The position numbers and the translations under genes are program-made. Source: Lactobacillus rodentium (GTDB lineage Bacteria > Bacillota > Bacilli > Lactobacillales > Lactobacillaceae). From it: a stretch of 50,688 bases of DNA. The stretch covers positions 24,910-75,597 of the forward strand of contig NZ_BFBY01000008.1 in the NCBI RefSeq assembly GCF_003423665.1, in the 5' to 3' direction. Below, piece by piece: positions 10,305-18,592 of this stretch. Position 1 is the stretch's first letter; each line of letters opens with the position of its first letter. The notes under the pieces are model-generated. The model did not search any database, had not been told where the DNA came from, and saw only the letters and a program-made list of their open reading frames with translations.

Positions 10305-12563
10305 ATGTTTTCAAAAAATAATAGACAAGAACGAGAAAGAAAATTAGAAGAAAAGAATAATCGCTTTTCTATTAGAAAGTTCACTGTAGGTGCAGCTTCT
10401 GTACTTATTGGTGCTTTCTTCGTAGGTGTAAGTGGAACTCAAACTGCACATGCTGCTGAAGTAACTTCAGCTACTGAACAAACTGCTAAAGCTTCAACTG
10501 AGGCCAGTGATGCTGCTAAGAAAGCAGATCAATCAGTCGCTTCAGATAATAAAGCTGCTGTATTAGCAACTGAAAAGACTCCAGCAGCTGCTACTAAACA
10601 AGTTAAAGCTGATACTCAAACAGTTCAAAGTGAATTTGACCAAGCAGCCAAGAATCCTGGTAAACCAGCAAATGCAGATAACACTGCTTTAAACAATGCT
10701 AGTGATGCTGAATTAAATGAGATGGCTAATCTCTATAATGCCGGAGTTGCACAAAATTCAAAGCCAAACCCTGCTCAAAGCCAATCAGGAAAAGATGGAA
10801 ATCCTTATGTTCCAACCGCTCAAGCTTATAGCGACCCAAAGGCATACATTGGAAATGCAGATAAAATGCCAAAGGGCACTAAGTACACTTGGATTACAAG
10901 TCAAAGTGACTTATCTAAGATGCTTATGGAACCAGGTCAACATAAGGTTTCTATTTTAGTTACTTTCCCAGATGGATCAACCACTACTGTAAGTGGTAAT
11001 TTCTTAAATGTTACTGGTTCTACTGTTCAAACTGTCACAGTTGCTCAAGATAGTGATGCAAGTTCAATTAGTATTAATGATGCAGTAACTAACATTTCTC
11101 CAGTTGCTAATCAATGGGATCCACAATCAGCTCACTGGACTATCTTACCTGATACTACTGTAGCTGGTGTAACTATGGGTCAAGCTGAAATTGTTTATCC
11201 AACAGGTAATAAGCAACCAGTTGTTATTCCTGTACGTGTAACTCCAGCTCCAACTCAAGATGTTAGTGATACGGTTCGTGAAGAAATTGACGTTCATATG
11301 CCAGATTCAAAAGAAGGATCTAATGATTACTACTACAAGACTATTACTCAACAAGAAATGAACGGTAAAGAAACTGCTGGTGATTATACTTGGAATCCAA
11401 TTAGTTTTGATGCTCAATCATTAGACTCAGTCTTGGCTGGTAAGGACTTTACTTTTGCTGATACTGGTTTGCGTAACTACAGTCTTCCAAAGGTAGATGG
11501 TTACGTTCCTAAGATTACTACAGTTATCACTGCAGATGGTAAGGGCTTAGAAGCAGGGAGTAAACCAGGCGTAGATTTACTTGCAGAATTAGATAAAAAG
11601 ATTGCTGCCAATCCATACGAAATCCCAGCCTACACTACTAACTACCCAGTTAGTGTTATTTTCCATGTAACTTATGAAGCAGTACCAACTACAACTCCTG
11701 TTTCTGATAAGGTTTACCAAGAAATCACTGTTCACATGCCAGATGATTCATCATACTACTGGAAGGATATTAATTACCAAAACATGACTGGTGAAAAATC
11801 ATCTGATGGTACAGAAACTTGGAATTCAGTTTCTTACAATGCTCAATCATTAGACTCTGTACTTGCTGATCAAGGCTTTACTTACAACAAGACTGGTTAT
11901 AAGCAAACACTTCCAACAGTAGATGGTTATACTGCTACAATTACGGGGGTTCAAGTATTAGGTGGAACTACAAATGATCCAAAGGCAGCCGCATTATTAG
12001 CAGAATTAGATAAAAAGGTTGCCGCAAATCCATATGAAATTCCGGCCTACAGTACTAATTACCCATTCTCAGTTGGCTTCCAAGTAACCTATGTTCCAAC
12101 TAAGAGTAGTACAACTGGTGATCCATTAATTCAACCAGATTTACCACCATTTGAAGGTGGCGTTCCTGGTATTCCAGAAACTCAACCAGACTTACCAGTA
12201 GCTCCACTTCCAGAAGAACCTGAAACTCCAACTACTCCAAGTGATAATAATAATGTTCCAGGTCAACCAGTTGATACTAATGAAGGTACAGTAGCACCTC
12301 ACCCAACTGACAACCCAGATAATGGTGATAACAGTGTTGAAACTCCAGTTGTACATGCCACTGAAACTGTGAAAGCTGATAATACTGATAACGGAGTAAC
12401 TGCACCGGTTCATGCAGCAGCAGTTGCTCACAATGATGAAAAGAAAGCAAACACTTTACCACAAACTGGTGCTAAAGCTGGTATTGCTGGTATGCTCGGT
12501 GTAATGCTTGTGACAGTAGGCGCAATCTTAGGCTTAGCTGTAACTAAGAAGCGTAAGAATTAA
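10305..12563 (+). CDS. YSIRK/LPQTG surface protein with Rib-like and family-specific domains
   Basis: I place the start at 10305 (MFSKNN), not the ATG six bases upstream, because its context aligns base for base with the start at 12894. The protein has about 752 residues. It contains a YSIRK signal, an Ala/Lys/Thr-rich coiled-coil-like segment, a Rib-like domain with a GTKYTW core and an FPDG turn, a second beta domain, and two of the 130-residue modules described for the upstream gene. The last 396 bp match the end of that upstream gene with no indels, including the APHPTDNPDNGDN wall segment and LPQTG at about 718. It should be sortase-anchored; adhesion is inferred from the families. Confidence 0.93.
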   Translation: MFSKNNRQERERKLEEKNNRFSIRKFTVGAASVLIGAFFVGVSGTQTAHAAEVTSATEQTAKASTEASDAAKKADQSVASDNKAAVLATEKTPAAATKQVKADTQTVQSEFDQAAKNPGKPANADNTALNNASDAELNEMANLYNAGVAQNSKPNPAQSQSGKDGNPYVPTAQAYSDPKAYIGNADKMPKGTKYTWITSQSDLSKMLMEPGQHKVSILVTFPDGSTTTVSGNFLNVTGSTVQTVTVAQDSDASSISINDAVTNISPVANQWDPQSAHWTILPDTTVAGVTMGQAEIVYPTGNKQPVVIPVRVTPAPTQDVSDTVREEIDVHMPDSKEGSNDYYYKTITQQEMNGKETAGDYTWNPISFDAQSLDSVLAGKDFTFADTGLRNYSLPKVDGYVPKITTVITADGKGLEAGSKPGVDLLAELDKKIAANPYEIPAYTTNYPVSVIFHVTYEAVPTTTPVSDKVYQEITVHMPDDSSYYWKDINYQNMTGEKSSDGTETWNSVSYNAQSLDSVLADQGFTYNKTGYKQTLPTVDGYTATITGVQVLGGTTNDPKAAALLAELDKKVAANPYEIPAYSTNYPFSVGFQVTYVPTKSSTTGDPLIQPDLPPFEGGVPGIPETQPDLPVAPLPEEPETPTTPSDNNNVPGQPVDTNEGTVAPHPTDNPDNGDNSVETPVVHATETVKADNTDNGVTAPVHAAAVAHNDEKKANTLPQTGAKAGIAGMLGVMLVTVGAILGLAVTKKRKN
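12168..12563 (+). repeat. Near-identical 396-bp 3' cassette shared with 9548-9943
   Basis: The final 396 bp of this gene and of the gene ending at 9943 align colinearly from GIPETQPDLP to the stop codon, without gaps and with few substitutions. The upstream domains are much more diverged. The contrast suggests recent gene conversion or recombination between neighbouring paralogues. Confidence 0.85.
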
Positions 12564-12590
12564 TAATTTAAATATTAGTCTTAATAGATG

Positions 12591-12625
12591 AAAACACATT
12601 CCGAATAAGTCAGAATGTGTTTTTT
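12591..12625 (+). terminator. Intrinsic terminator
   Basis: AAAACACATTC pairs with GAATGTGTTTT and a T run follows. It is a diverged copy of the terminator at 9975. Confidence 0.83.
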
Positions 12626-12819
12626 GTTGGTAAAAATAACATGAATGAAAATCGCTTAAATAAAAACAAAATAAGAAACAACAAATAAAATAAAAAACAA
12701 CGATTTTGGAGATAAAAAGATAAATTTTTTAAAATTTTTTTGAATTGTCTTAGCTCCTAATATATTAACAATGAAATGGTTTTATAATTCATAAAATATT
12801 AATTATCTAAAAATAAGAA

Positions 12820-12847
12820 TTGTCTTAATTAAAATAACAGCTATTAT
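12820..12847 (+). promoter_or_regulatory. SigA-type promoter with surface-gene motif
   Basis: TTGTCT at 12820-12825, a 16 bp spacer and TATTAT at 12842-12847. AATAACAGC sits directly before the -10, a variant of the AACAACAGT of the upstream genes. The rest of 12564-12893 holds the previous terminator and AT-rich sequence. Confidence 0.65.
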
Positions 12848-12893
12848 ATAATATGTAAATTGATTAAGCCGAGTACAGAAAAGAGAATAAATT

Positions 12894-15074
12894 ATGTTAT
12901 CAAAAAATAATAAGCAAGAACAAAACAGAAGATTAGAAGAAAAGAATAATCGTTTTTCAATTAGAAAATTTACTGTAGGAACTGCTTCCGTACTTATTGG
13001 AGCATTCTTTATGGGTGTTAGTGGAACTCAAACTGTTCACGCAGCAGATACTACTACAGTAGACGTTAATTCATTAAAACAAGTACAAGCACCTAGCGAA
13101 AGTCTAAATAGTTCACTTAGTTTAAGCGATGATATAGGCCTAGACCTTAGCAAGCTTTTAGGTGACGCTAATAAACAATTTGGTGATAAGAACCAAACTC
13201 CTGCAAATAAGGATGCTCAACAACCTGCAACTTCATCAGACAACAAGCCAGCTCAAGCACAACAAACTAACATTAATGATGATTTAAGTCAATTACAATC
13301 TGATGCAGATAAAGTAATAGGTAAGAAAGTAGAATCAAAAGTAACAATTAATGTAACTTTACCAAACGTAGAAGATCCAGATGATGATTACTACTGGAAT
13401 CAAAATGTTGATGTACCAGATAGAGAATCAACTGCTGTAGAATCAGCAAATGGTAACTATACATGGAAAACAACTACTCATAGAGCAGTCAGTTTAGATG
13501 ATGTTTTAGCAAATACAGAGTTTACAAATAATGCGACAGGAAATGCTCATGATAAGATTCCTAATGTACCAGGCTACCGAGCAAAATTAGTAGACGTACA
13601 AGTTGGAGATACTACAATTCCTGATTCTCTTAAAGGAAAAGTTGAAGAAAGTAACTGGGATCAGGAAAATGCCTTGCAAGATGAATTACACGACAAGATG
13701 GAAGCAAATCCATATGAACTACCAGAATATACAACCACAGTACCTTATGATGTTAGATATGATGTTGAATATGAAAAGATTCCAGCTACTCCAGTAAAGG
13801 CAGAAACCAGAGAAAGATTAAATGTAACTTTACCAACTTCAACAGATTCAGACGAAGATTATTACTATGGTGCAATTAATACTGATGCTAATGACATGTC
13901 AGGTGAGAAATCAGCAGATGGTACTTACACATGGAAACCAGTAGACCATGCTGCATTAGATTTAAACGATGCATTATCAAAACCAGATTTTGTTTATGCA
14001 GAAAATGGTTCATGGCACAATACTTTACCAAGTATTCCAGGTTACCGTGCATATATTTCTGATGTAACTACAAATTCAGCAAGTCCAGAAGATGAGGATA
14101 ATGAAGCAGAAGCAGATGCTTTATACGATGATTTGTACGATAAGATAACAGAAAATCCATATGAAATTCCAGCATACAATACTACTACGCCAATTAATGT
14201 TTACTTCTATGTTGAATATGAAAAAGTTTCAGAAAATGGTGAAGTTGTTGATACACCAGCCTTACCAGCATACACTGGCGCAGTAGCAGGAATTCCAGAA
14301 ACTCGTCCAGCTGACAAACCATTTGAAGGTGGAGTTGCTGGTATGCCATTAACCCAAGAAGCCTTACCAGAAGCACAAGTAGGTGTTCCAGGTGATGCTT
14401 TAACTGAAGATGCCTTACCAGTAGCAAAAGTGAGCGTACCAGGTGAACCATTAACTCAAAAAGCTTTGCCAGAAGCACAAGTAGGAATTGCTGGTGAACC
14501 ATTGACTCAAGAAGCCTTACCAGAAGCAAAGGTAGGTGTTCCAGGTGAATCATTAACTCAAAAAGCTTTGCCAGAAGCACGAGTAGGAATTGCCGGTGAA
14601 CCATTAACCGAAGCTGCTTTACCAGCATACACTGGTAAGCTTTCAACTAACGGTGATGCTATCACTGTTCCAGCACTCCCTGAATATAACCTAGATAACC
14701 AAACTTCTGATACAGATAGTGAACCAGTTGTTACTCCAGAAACACCTGCTGAAGCACCAGCTACTGTAGCTCCACATGCTACTGATGCCGTAGAAACCGA
14801 AGTTGTTGATAATAATGTTGTTGAAGATGATACTACTGCACCAGTTCATAATAATGAAGTTTCAGAAGATCTAAGTAACTATGTTGCACAAGCAGATACT
14901 ACTGTAGCTGCTAAGAATGAAGTTAATGTAGATAGTAACAAGCGTGAAGCTAAACATGAAGCAACTTTACCACAAACTGGCGCTAAGACAACTGCTGCTG
15001 GTGTCCTTGGTTTAATGATGGTCGGTGTTGCAGCTGTTGTAGGTTTAGCAATTGATAGAAAACGTAAGAACTAA
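12894..15074 (+). CDS. YSIRK/LPQTG surface protein with acidic family domains and 17-residue repeats
   Basis: The 726-residue protein carries a YSIRK signal peptide with cleavage near VHAAD and an acidic, Gln-rich leader segment. Two of the 130-residue modules seen in the two preceding genes follow (about 155-300 and 305-450), here with DDYYW or DEDYYYG and an ENPYEIPAY-type end. Next are six 17-residue repeats such as GEPLTQKALPEAQVGIA, a Pro/Val/Asp-rich wall segment and LPQTG at 692. The repeat has the same length and position as the GTPLTQDDKPAFNGGVA repeat at 9242 but a different sequence, so the two stalks look homologous and diverged. Sortase anchoring is clear; ligand unknown. Confidence 0.93.
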   Translation: MLSKNNKQEQNRRLEEKNNRFSIRKFTVGTASVLIGAFFMGVSGTQTVHAADTTTVDVNSLKQVQAPSESLNSSLSLSDDIGLDLSKLLGDANKQFGDKNQTPANKDAQQPATSSDNKPAQAQQTNINDDLSQLQSDADKVIGKKVESKVTINVTLPNVEDPDDDYYWNQNVDVPDRESTAVESANGNYTWKTTTHRAVSLDDVLANTEFTNNATGNAHDKIPNVPGYRAKLVDVQVGDTTIPDSLKGKVEESNWDQENALQDELHDKMEANPYELPEYTTTVPYDVRYDVEYEKIPATPVKAETRERLNVTLPTSTDSDEDYYYGAINTDANDMSGEKSADGTYTWKPVDHAALDLNDALSKPDFVYAENGSWHNTLPSIPGYRAYISDVTTNSASPEDEDNEAEADALYDDLYDKITENPYEIPAYNTTTPINVYFYVEYEKVSENGEVVDTPALPAYTGAVAGIPETRPADKPFEGGVAGMPLTQEALPEAQVGVPGDALTEDALPVAKVSVPGEPLTQKALPEAQVGIAGEPLTQEALPEAKVGVPGESLTQKALPEARVGIAGEPLTEAALPAYTGKLSTNGDAITVPALPEYNLDNQTSDTDSEPVVTPETPAEAPATVAPHATDAVETEVVDNNVVEDDTTAPVHNNEVSEDLSNYVAQADTTVAAKNEVNVDSNKREAKHEATLPQTGAKTTAAGVLGLMMVGVAAVVGLAIDRKRKN
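14340..14645 (+). repeat. Six diverged tandem 51-bp repeats encoding 17-residue units
   Basis: Six in-frame 51 bp units encode G-x-x-LT-x-x-ALP-x-A-x-V-x-V-P-type peptides. They are more diverged from each other than the array at 9242-9547, suggesting an older expansion. Confidence 0.88.
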
Positions 15075-15086
15075 AAATTAATTAGT

Positions 15087-15116
15087 AAAAAAGAGATAGT
15101 TTACTATCTCTTTTTT
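15087..15116 (+). terminator. Intrinsic terminator
   Basis: AAAAAAGAGATAGT pairs with ACTATCTCTTTTTT, with T residues in the 3' arm. It ends the surface-protein array on the plus strand. Confidence 0.85.
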
Positions 15117-15218
15117 ATTGTCTTCATGATTTCATGTCTCGTAAATCCTTTTCCCTCTATCCCTAAGAAAGTATTTTTGATAAAATATTAACGATTATTA
15201 AGTTTAAAGGAGAGAAAA

Positions 15219-16580
15219 ATGAAAAAAACATCTGCAAAGAACTTTACTTGGAAACAATATCTTGTAGTTGCTTCGATGATCTTTGCTCTGTTTTTTGGAG
15301 CAGGTAACTTGATTTTTCCACTTCATCTGGGTCAATTAGCAGGGAGAAACTGGATGGTTGCGGCAGCTGGATTTTTGGTAACCGGAGTATTACTACCTTT
15401 ATTATCATTACTTGCTGTTTCAATTACGCATAGTTCAGGAGTATATGGCTTAGGAAGGCCTTTAGGACGTACCTGGGCGCTGATTTTTATGGTGGTAGTC
15501 CAGTTAACCATTGGACCTTTATTTGCCACTCCACGTACTGCTACAGTCCCTTATACAATTGGGATTGCACCTTTATTACCGGCTAAATTTCAGCAATTAG
15601 GGTTACTACTCTTTTCTTTAATTTTCTTTGCCTTAGTTTTTTGGGTTAGTTACAATCAGAGCGATATTTTATCTAAACTAGGGAAAGTTTTGAATCCAAT
15701 TTTTTTAGTCCTATTATTTTTAATCTTTTTAGTTGGCTTTTTGCATCCCATGGGTAATCCGGCAACTATCAAGCCTACAACAGCTTATCTTCATGCTGGT
15801 TTTATTAATGGCTTTTTAGAAGGTTACAATACCTTAGATGCTATCGCTGGACTAGTTTTTGGAATTGCGATTGTCACAGCTATTAAAACTATGACCAAGA
15901 ATACTGACCAAGTTTCTTCAATTTTGGCTAAGTCAGGCCTTTTGGCAATGATTGGGATTGGTATTATCTATGTGTGCTTAATTGTTTTGGGTGCTATGTC
16001 ATTAGGACATTTAAAAGTGTCGGCTGATGGTGGTGTAGCATTTACTCAAATTGTTAATTACTATGGTGGCATTTTCGGTCAAACTGTATTGGCTGTCCTG
16101 ATTATCCTAACCTGTTTAACAACCTCTGTTGGTTTAGCAGCAGCCTTTGCGGAAGATTTCCATAATCATTTTCCAAAATTGTCATACCATGGCTGGTTAG
16201 CCATAGCCTGCATTGTGTCAGCAATATTGGCTAACCTCGGTTTAGAAAAAATTATTGTTTGGTCATTACCCGTCTTAATGTTTTTATATCCACTAACCAT
16301 TGTGCTAATTGTCCTTTCGGTTTGTTCTCCTTTGTTTAAACGTGATCATGTAGTCTTTAAAATTTCGATGATCCTAACCTTGATTCCAGCAATTTTTGAT
16401 TTAATTAGTAATTTGCCTGAACCTTTAGCAAGTACTAGCTTTGTTAAAGAGGTAATTACCTTAAGACGTCATATTTTACCTTTAGCTAATATTGGATTAG
16501 CATGGTTAGTACCAGCCCTAGTGGGAATTTTGCTAGGAATCATTGTCCATCTATATCGACGTAAAAAAGAAATTATCTAA
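15219..16580 (+). CDS. brnQ: Branched-chain amino acid:cation symporter (LIVCS/BrnQ family)
   Basis: The 453-residue protein is almost entirely hydrophobic, with about twelve membrane spans, and carries the family motif FFGAGNLIFP near residue 28. BrnQ transporters import leucine, isoleucine and valine with Na+ or H+, which fits the amino acid auxotrophy usual in this genus. The length is typical. The ribosome binding site AAAGGAG lies seven bases before the ATG. The C-terminus is a short basic cytoplasmic tail (RRKKEII). The gene is monocistronic, and the clear promoter at 16594 begins a separate unit downstream. The exact cation and substrate preference cannot be read from sequence. Confidence 0.93.
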   Translation: MKKTSAKNFTWKQYLVVASMIFALFFGAGNLIFPLHLGQLAGRNWMVAAAGFLVTGVLLPLLSLLAVSITHSSGVYGLGRPLGRTWALIFMVVVQLTIGPLFATPRTATVPYTIGIAPLLPAKFQQLGLLLFSLIFFALVFWVSYNQSDILSKLGKVLNPIFLVLLFLIFLVGFLHPMGNPATIKPTTAYLHAGFINGFLEGYNTLDAIAGLVFGIAIVTAIKTMTKNTDQVSSILAKSGLLAMIGIGIIYVCLIVLGAMSLGHLKVSADGGVAFTQIVNYYGGIFGQTVLAVLIILTCLTTSVGLAAAFAEDFHNHFPKLSYHGWLAIACIVSAILANLGLEKIIVWSLPVLMFLYPLTIVLIVLSVCSPLFKRDHVVFKISMILTLIPAIFDLISNLPEPLASTSFVKEVITLRRHILPLANIGLAWLVPALVGILLGIIVHLYRRKKEII

Positions 16581-16593
16581 TTAATAAAAACAT

Positions 16594-16622
16594 TTTACTA
16601 ATAATGATAATTAAGTTATAAT
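16594..16622 (+). promoter_or_regulatory. SigA promoter of the candidate structured RNA / menG leader
   Basis: TTTACT at 16594-16599, a 17 bp spacer and a perfect TATAAT at 16617-16622. The predicted start point is near 16629. Confidence 0.7.
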
Positions 16623-16628
16623 AGATGT

Positions 16629-16790
16629 ATAATAATTAGTCATAAATAGAGCACACCTTGCGGCCCCGTTCTTATTTGCTTATTATTACGGAGTCGCAAG
16701 GGGAGATTGTTTAACTATCTTTCTTGAATAGTTAACTTTCTAGGTGCTTAATCGATAAGGGCATGGTTCATTTTGAATCGTGTCTTTTTT
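16629..16790 (+). ncRNA. Candidate structured RNA (three-way junction) upstream of menG
   Basis: GAGCAC near 16649 can pair with GTGCTT near 16745, closing a junction with two hairpins. One pairs CCTTGCG-GCCCCGT with ACGGAGT-CGCAAGG, and the other pairs GTTTAACTATC with the TAGTTAAC region. The stem GGCATGGTTCA with TGAATCGTGTC, followed by TTTTTT, ends it at 16760-16790 as an intrinsic terminator. It has its own promoter and stops 24 bp before menG, so it is either a free small RNA or a leader that attenuates menG. It is GC-rich compared with its surroundings. I could not match it to a riboswitch, T-box, 6S, tmRNA or SRP RNA consensus from memory. Confidence 0.55.
16760..16790 (+). terminator. 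Intrinsic terminator ending the candidate RNA
   Basis: An 11 bp stem with three G-U pairs (GGCATGGTTCA with TGAATCGTGTC) has a three-base loop and six T residues. Confidence 0.7.
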
Positions 16791-16813
16791 GTTTATAGAA
16801 AATGTGATGAGAA

Positions 16814-17527
16814 ATGACTTTAACTAATAAGGTGCCTGAACAAGAAGTACATGATATGTTTGATCGAATTGCTGATCATTATGATCAAATGAATGATATT
16901 GTGAGTTTGGGAACACAAAGATTATGGCGTAAAAAATTTTATAAAGAATTTGATATCAACCCAGGAGATTTTGTATTAGATTTATGTACGGGAACTGGGG
17001 ATATGGCAATTGCGGATGCGAAGACGGTCGGTCCTAGTGGTAATGTTAAGGGACTCGATTTTAATGAAAAAATGATGTCTTTGGCCGAAAAGAAAATCCG
17101 CGCTAATGATGTAGAAAAAGAAATTCAGCTTCATCAAGGGGATGCGATGGATTTGCCTTTCCCAGATAATAGTTTTGATCAAGTTACGATTGGTTTTGGT
17201 TTAAGAAATGTCCCTGATGCTAATAAGGTTATTAGAGAAGCCTATCGAGTTTTAAAGCCTGGTGGTAAGTTTGGATCAGTTGATATGTCACAACCTACCA
17301 ATCCAGTTGTTAAGGTGGGCTGGGAAACTTACTTTAAGATTTTTCCTCAATTTGCGCGTATTTTTTATGCAACATCAAAAGAATATGATTACTTAGCCAA
17401 TAGTAGTAAAAAATTTGTTTCAGCTCAGAAATTAAAAGAAATGTTTGAAGCTGCTGGTTTTAAGGACGTTCAAGTTACTAAGCTAAATCTTGGTGCTGGT
17501 GCGATTCATATCGGAACTAAGTTATAA
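16814..17527 (+). CDS. menG: Demethylmenaquinone/2-polyprenyl methyltransferase (MenG/UbiE family)
   Basis: The 237-residue protein is a class I SAM-dependent methyltransferase. Motif I (VLDLCTGTGDMA, about 54-65) binds SAM. GLDFNEKM, GDAMDLPFPDNSFDQV and GFGLRNVPD are the further family signatures, and the length is that of the family. MenG makes menaquinone from demethylmenaquinone in the last step of the pathway. Many lactobacilli keep this gene without a full menaquinone pathway, so it may act on imported precursors or a related quinone; the substrate here is inference. The ribosome binding site is weak (GATGAG), which fits control by the upstream RNA and terminator. pepI follows after 30 bases. 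Confidence 0.9.
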   Translation: MTLTNKVPEQEVHDMFDRIADHYDQMNDIVSLGTQRLWRKKFYKEFDINPGDFVLDLCTGTGDMAIADAKTVGPSGNVKGLDFNEKMMSLAEKKIRANDVEKEIQLHQGDAMDLPFPDNSFDQVTIGFGLRNVPDANKVIREAYRVLKPGGKFGSVDMSQPTNPVVKVGWETYFKIFPQFARIFYATSKEYDYLANSSKKFVSAQKLKEMFEAAGFKDVQVTKLNLGAGAIHIGTKL

Positions 17528-17557
17528 TAGATAATAATTGTGAAAGAGAGGCTTTTT

Positions 17558-18472
17558 ATGCAAACAGGCACAAAAATTATTACCTTAGACAACGGTTATC
17601 ATTTATGGACTAATACTCAAGGTGAAGGTGATATTCATCTGCTAGCGCTTCATGGTGGTCCTGGTGGTAACCACGAATATTGGGAAGACACAGCAGAACA
17701 ATTAAAGAAGCAGGGCTTGAATGTCCAAGTAACCATGTATGATCAACTTGGTTCGCTATATTCTGATCAACCAGACTATTCTGATCCAGAAATTGCTAAG
17801 AAGTATTTAACTTATGAATACTTTTTAGATGAAGTTGATGAAGTCCGTGAAAAGTTAGGTATCGACAACTTTTATCTAATTGGTCAAAGTTGGGGTGGAC
17901 TCCTAGTACAAGAATATGCTGTCAAATATGGTCAACACTTGAAGGGAGCAATTATTTCTTCAATGGTTGATGAAATTGATGAATACGTTGATGCTGTAAA
18001 TAGAAGAAGACAAGAAGTACTTCCTCAAACCGAAATCGACTTTATGCATGAATGTGAAGCAAAAGGCGATTACGACAACCAACGCTACCAAGATGATGTA
18101 CAAATTTTAAATATTAACTTTGTTGATCGTAAGCAACCTTCTAAGCTTTATCACTTAAAGGATCTTGGTGGTAGTGCAGTATATAATGCCTTCCAAGGTG
18201 ACAATGAATTTGTCATTACTGGTAAGTTAAAAGACTGGCATTTCCGTGACCAATTGAAGAATATCAAGGTACCAACCTTGCTTACTTTTGGTGAAAATGA
18301 AACAATGCCAATTGAAACTGCAAAAACTATGCAAAAAGAAATCCCTAATTCTCGCTTAGTGACTACGCCTGATGGTGGTCACCACCACATGGTTGATAAT
18401 CCAGATGTTTATTACAAGCACTTGGCTGACTTCATCCGTAGCGTGGAAGACGGTAGCTTTAAAGGTGAATAA
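17558..18472 (+). CDS. pepI: Proline iminopeptidase (peptidase family S33)
   Basis: I take the ATG at 17558, preceded by AGAGAGG, over the in-frame GTG at 17540, giving 304 residues. The alpha/beta hydrolase carries the oxyanion-hole motif HGGPGG near residue 30, the nucleophile elbow GQSWGG with Ser111 and a C-terminal GGHHHM with His275. The acid residue probably lies around 246-248 (GENE). PepI releases N-terminal proline from peptides in the cytoplasm and completes casein or host-peptide breakdown. The gene lies 30 bp after menG with no terminator between, so the two may be co-transcribed; a terminator follows at 18491. Confidence 0.92.
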   Translation: MQTGTKIITLDNGYHLWTNTQGEGDIHLLALHGGPGGNHEYWEDTAEQLKKQGLNVQVTMYDQLGSLYSDQPDYSDPEIAKKYLTYEYFLDEVDEVREKLGIDNFYLIGQSWGGLLVQEYAVKYGQHLKGAIISSMVDEIDEYVDAVNRRRQEVLPQTEIDFMHECEAKGDYDNQRYQDDVQILNINFVDRKQPSKLYHLKDLGGSAVYNAFQGDNEFVITGKLKDWHFRDQLKNIKVPTLLTFGENETMPIETAKTMQKEIPNSRLVTTPDGGHHHMVDNPDVYYKHLADFIRSVEDGSFKGE

Positions 18473-18490
18473 GTAAAGATATTATTTAAG

Positions 18491-18519
18491 AAGTAGGCTT
18501 TAAGCCTACGTCTTTTTTT
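18491..18519 (+). terminator. Intrinsic terminator after pepI
   Basis: GTAGGCTT pairs with AAGCCTAC and a run of seven T follows. Confidence 0.82.
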
Positions 18520-18523
18520 GTAC

Positions 18524-18558
18524 AAAAAAAGACATCTACACATTAGTGTAGATGTCTT
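18524..18558 (-). terminator. Intrinsic terminator of the minus-strand surface protein gene
   Basis: On the minus strand AAGACATCTACAC pairs with GTGTAGATGTCTT and seven T residues follow. It faces the pepI terminator a few bases away. Confidence 0.85.
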
Positions 18559-18592
18559 AACTTAAATTATTGTTATTAGAAGATAAAATTGA

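Noticed and set aside
14194-14646. Minus-strand 150-codon frame opposite the second repeat array
   Set aside because: It is a mirror of the 17-residue repeats in the plus-strand gene and has low-complexity Leu-rich translation with no start signals.
16629-16790. T-box, 6S RNA, tmRNA, SRP RNA or a known riboswitch
   Set aside because: None of the consensus blocks I know for these (for example AGGGTGGNACCGCG of T-boxes) is present; left as an unassigned structured RNA.
17540-17557. GTG start for pepI
   Set aside because: The ATG at 17558 has AGAGAGG at proper spacing, and the six extra residues are encoded by that ribosome binding site.
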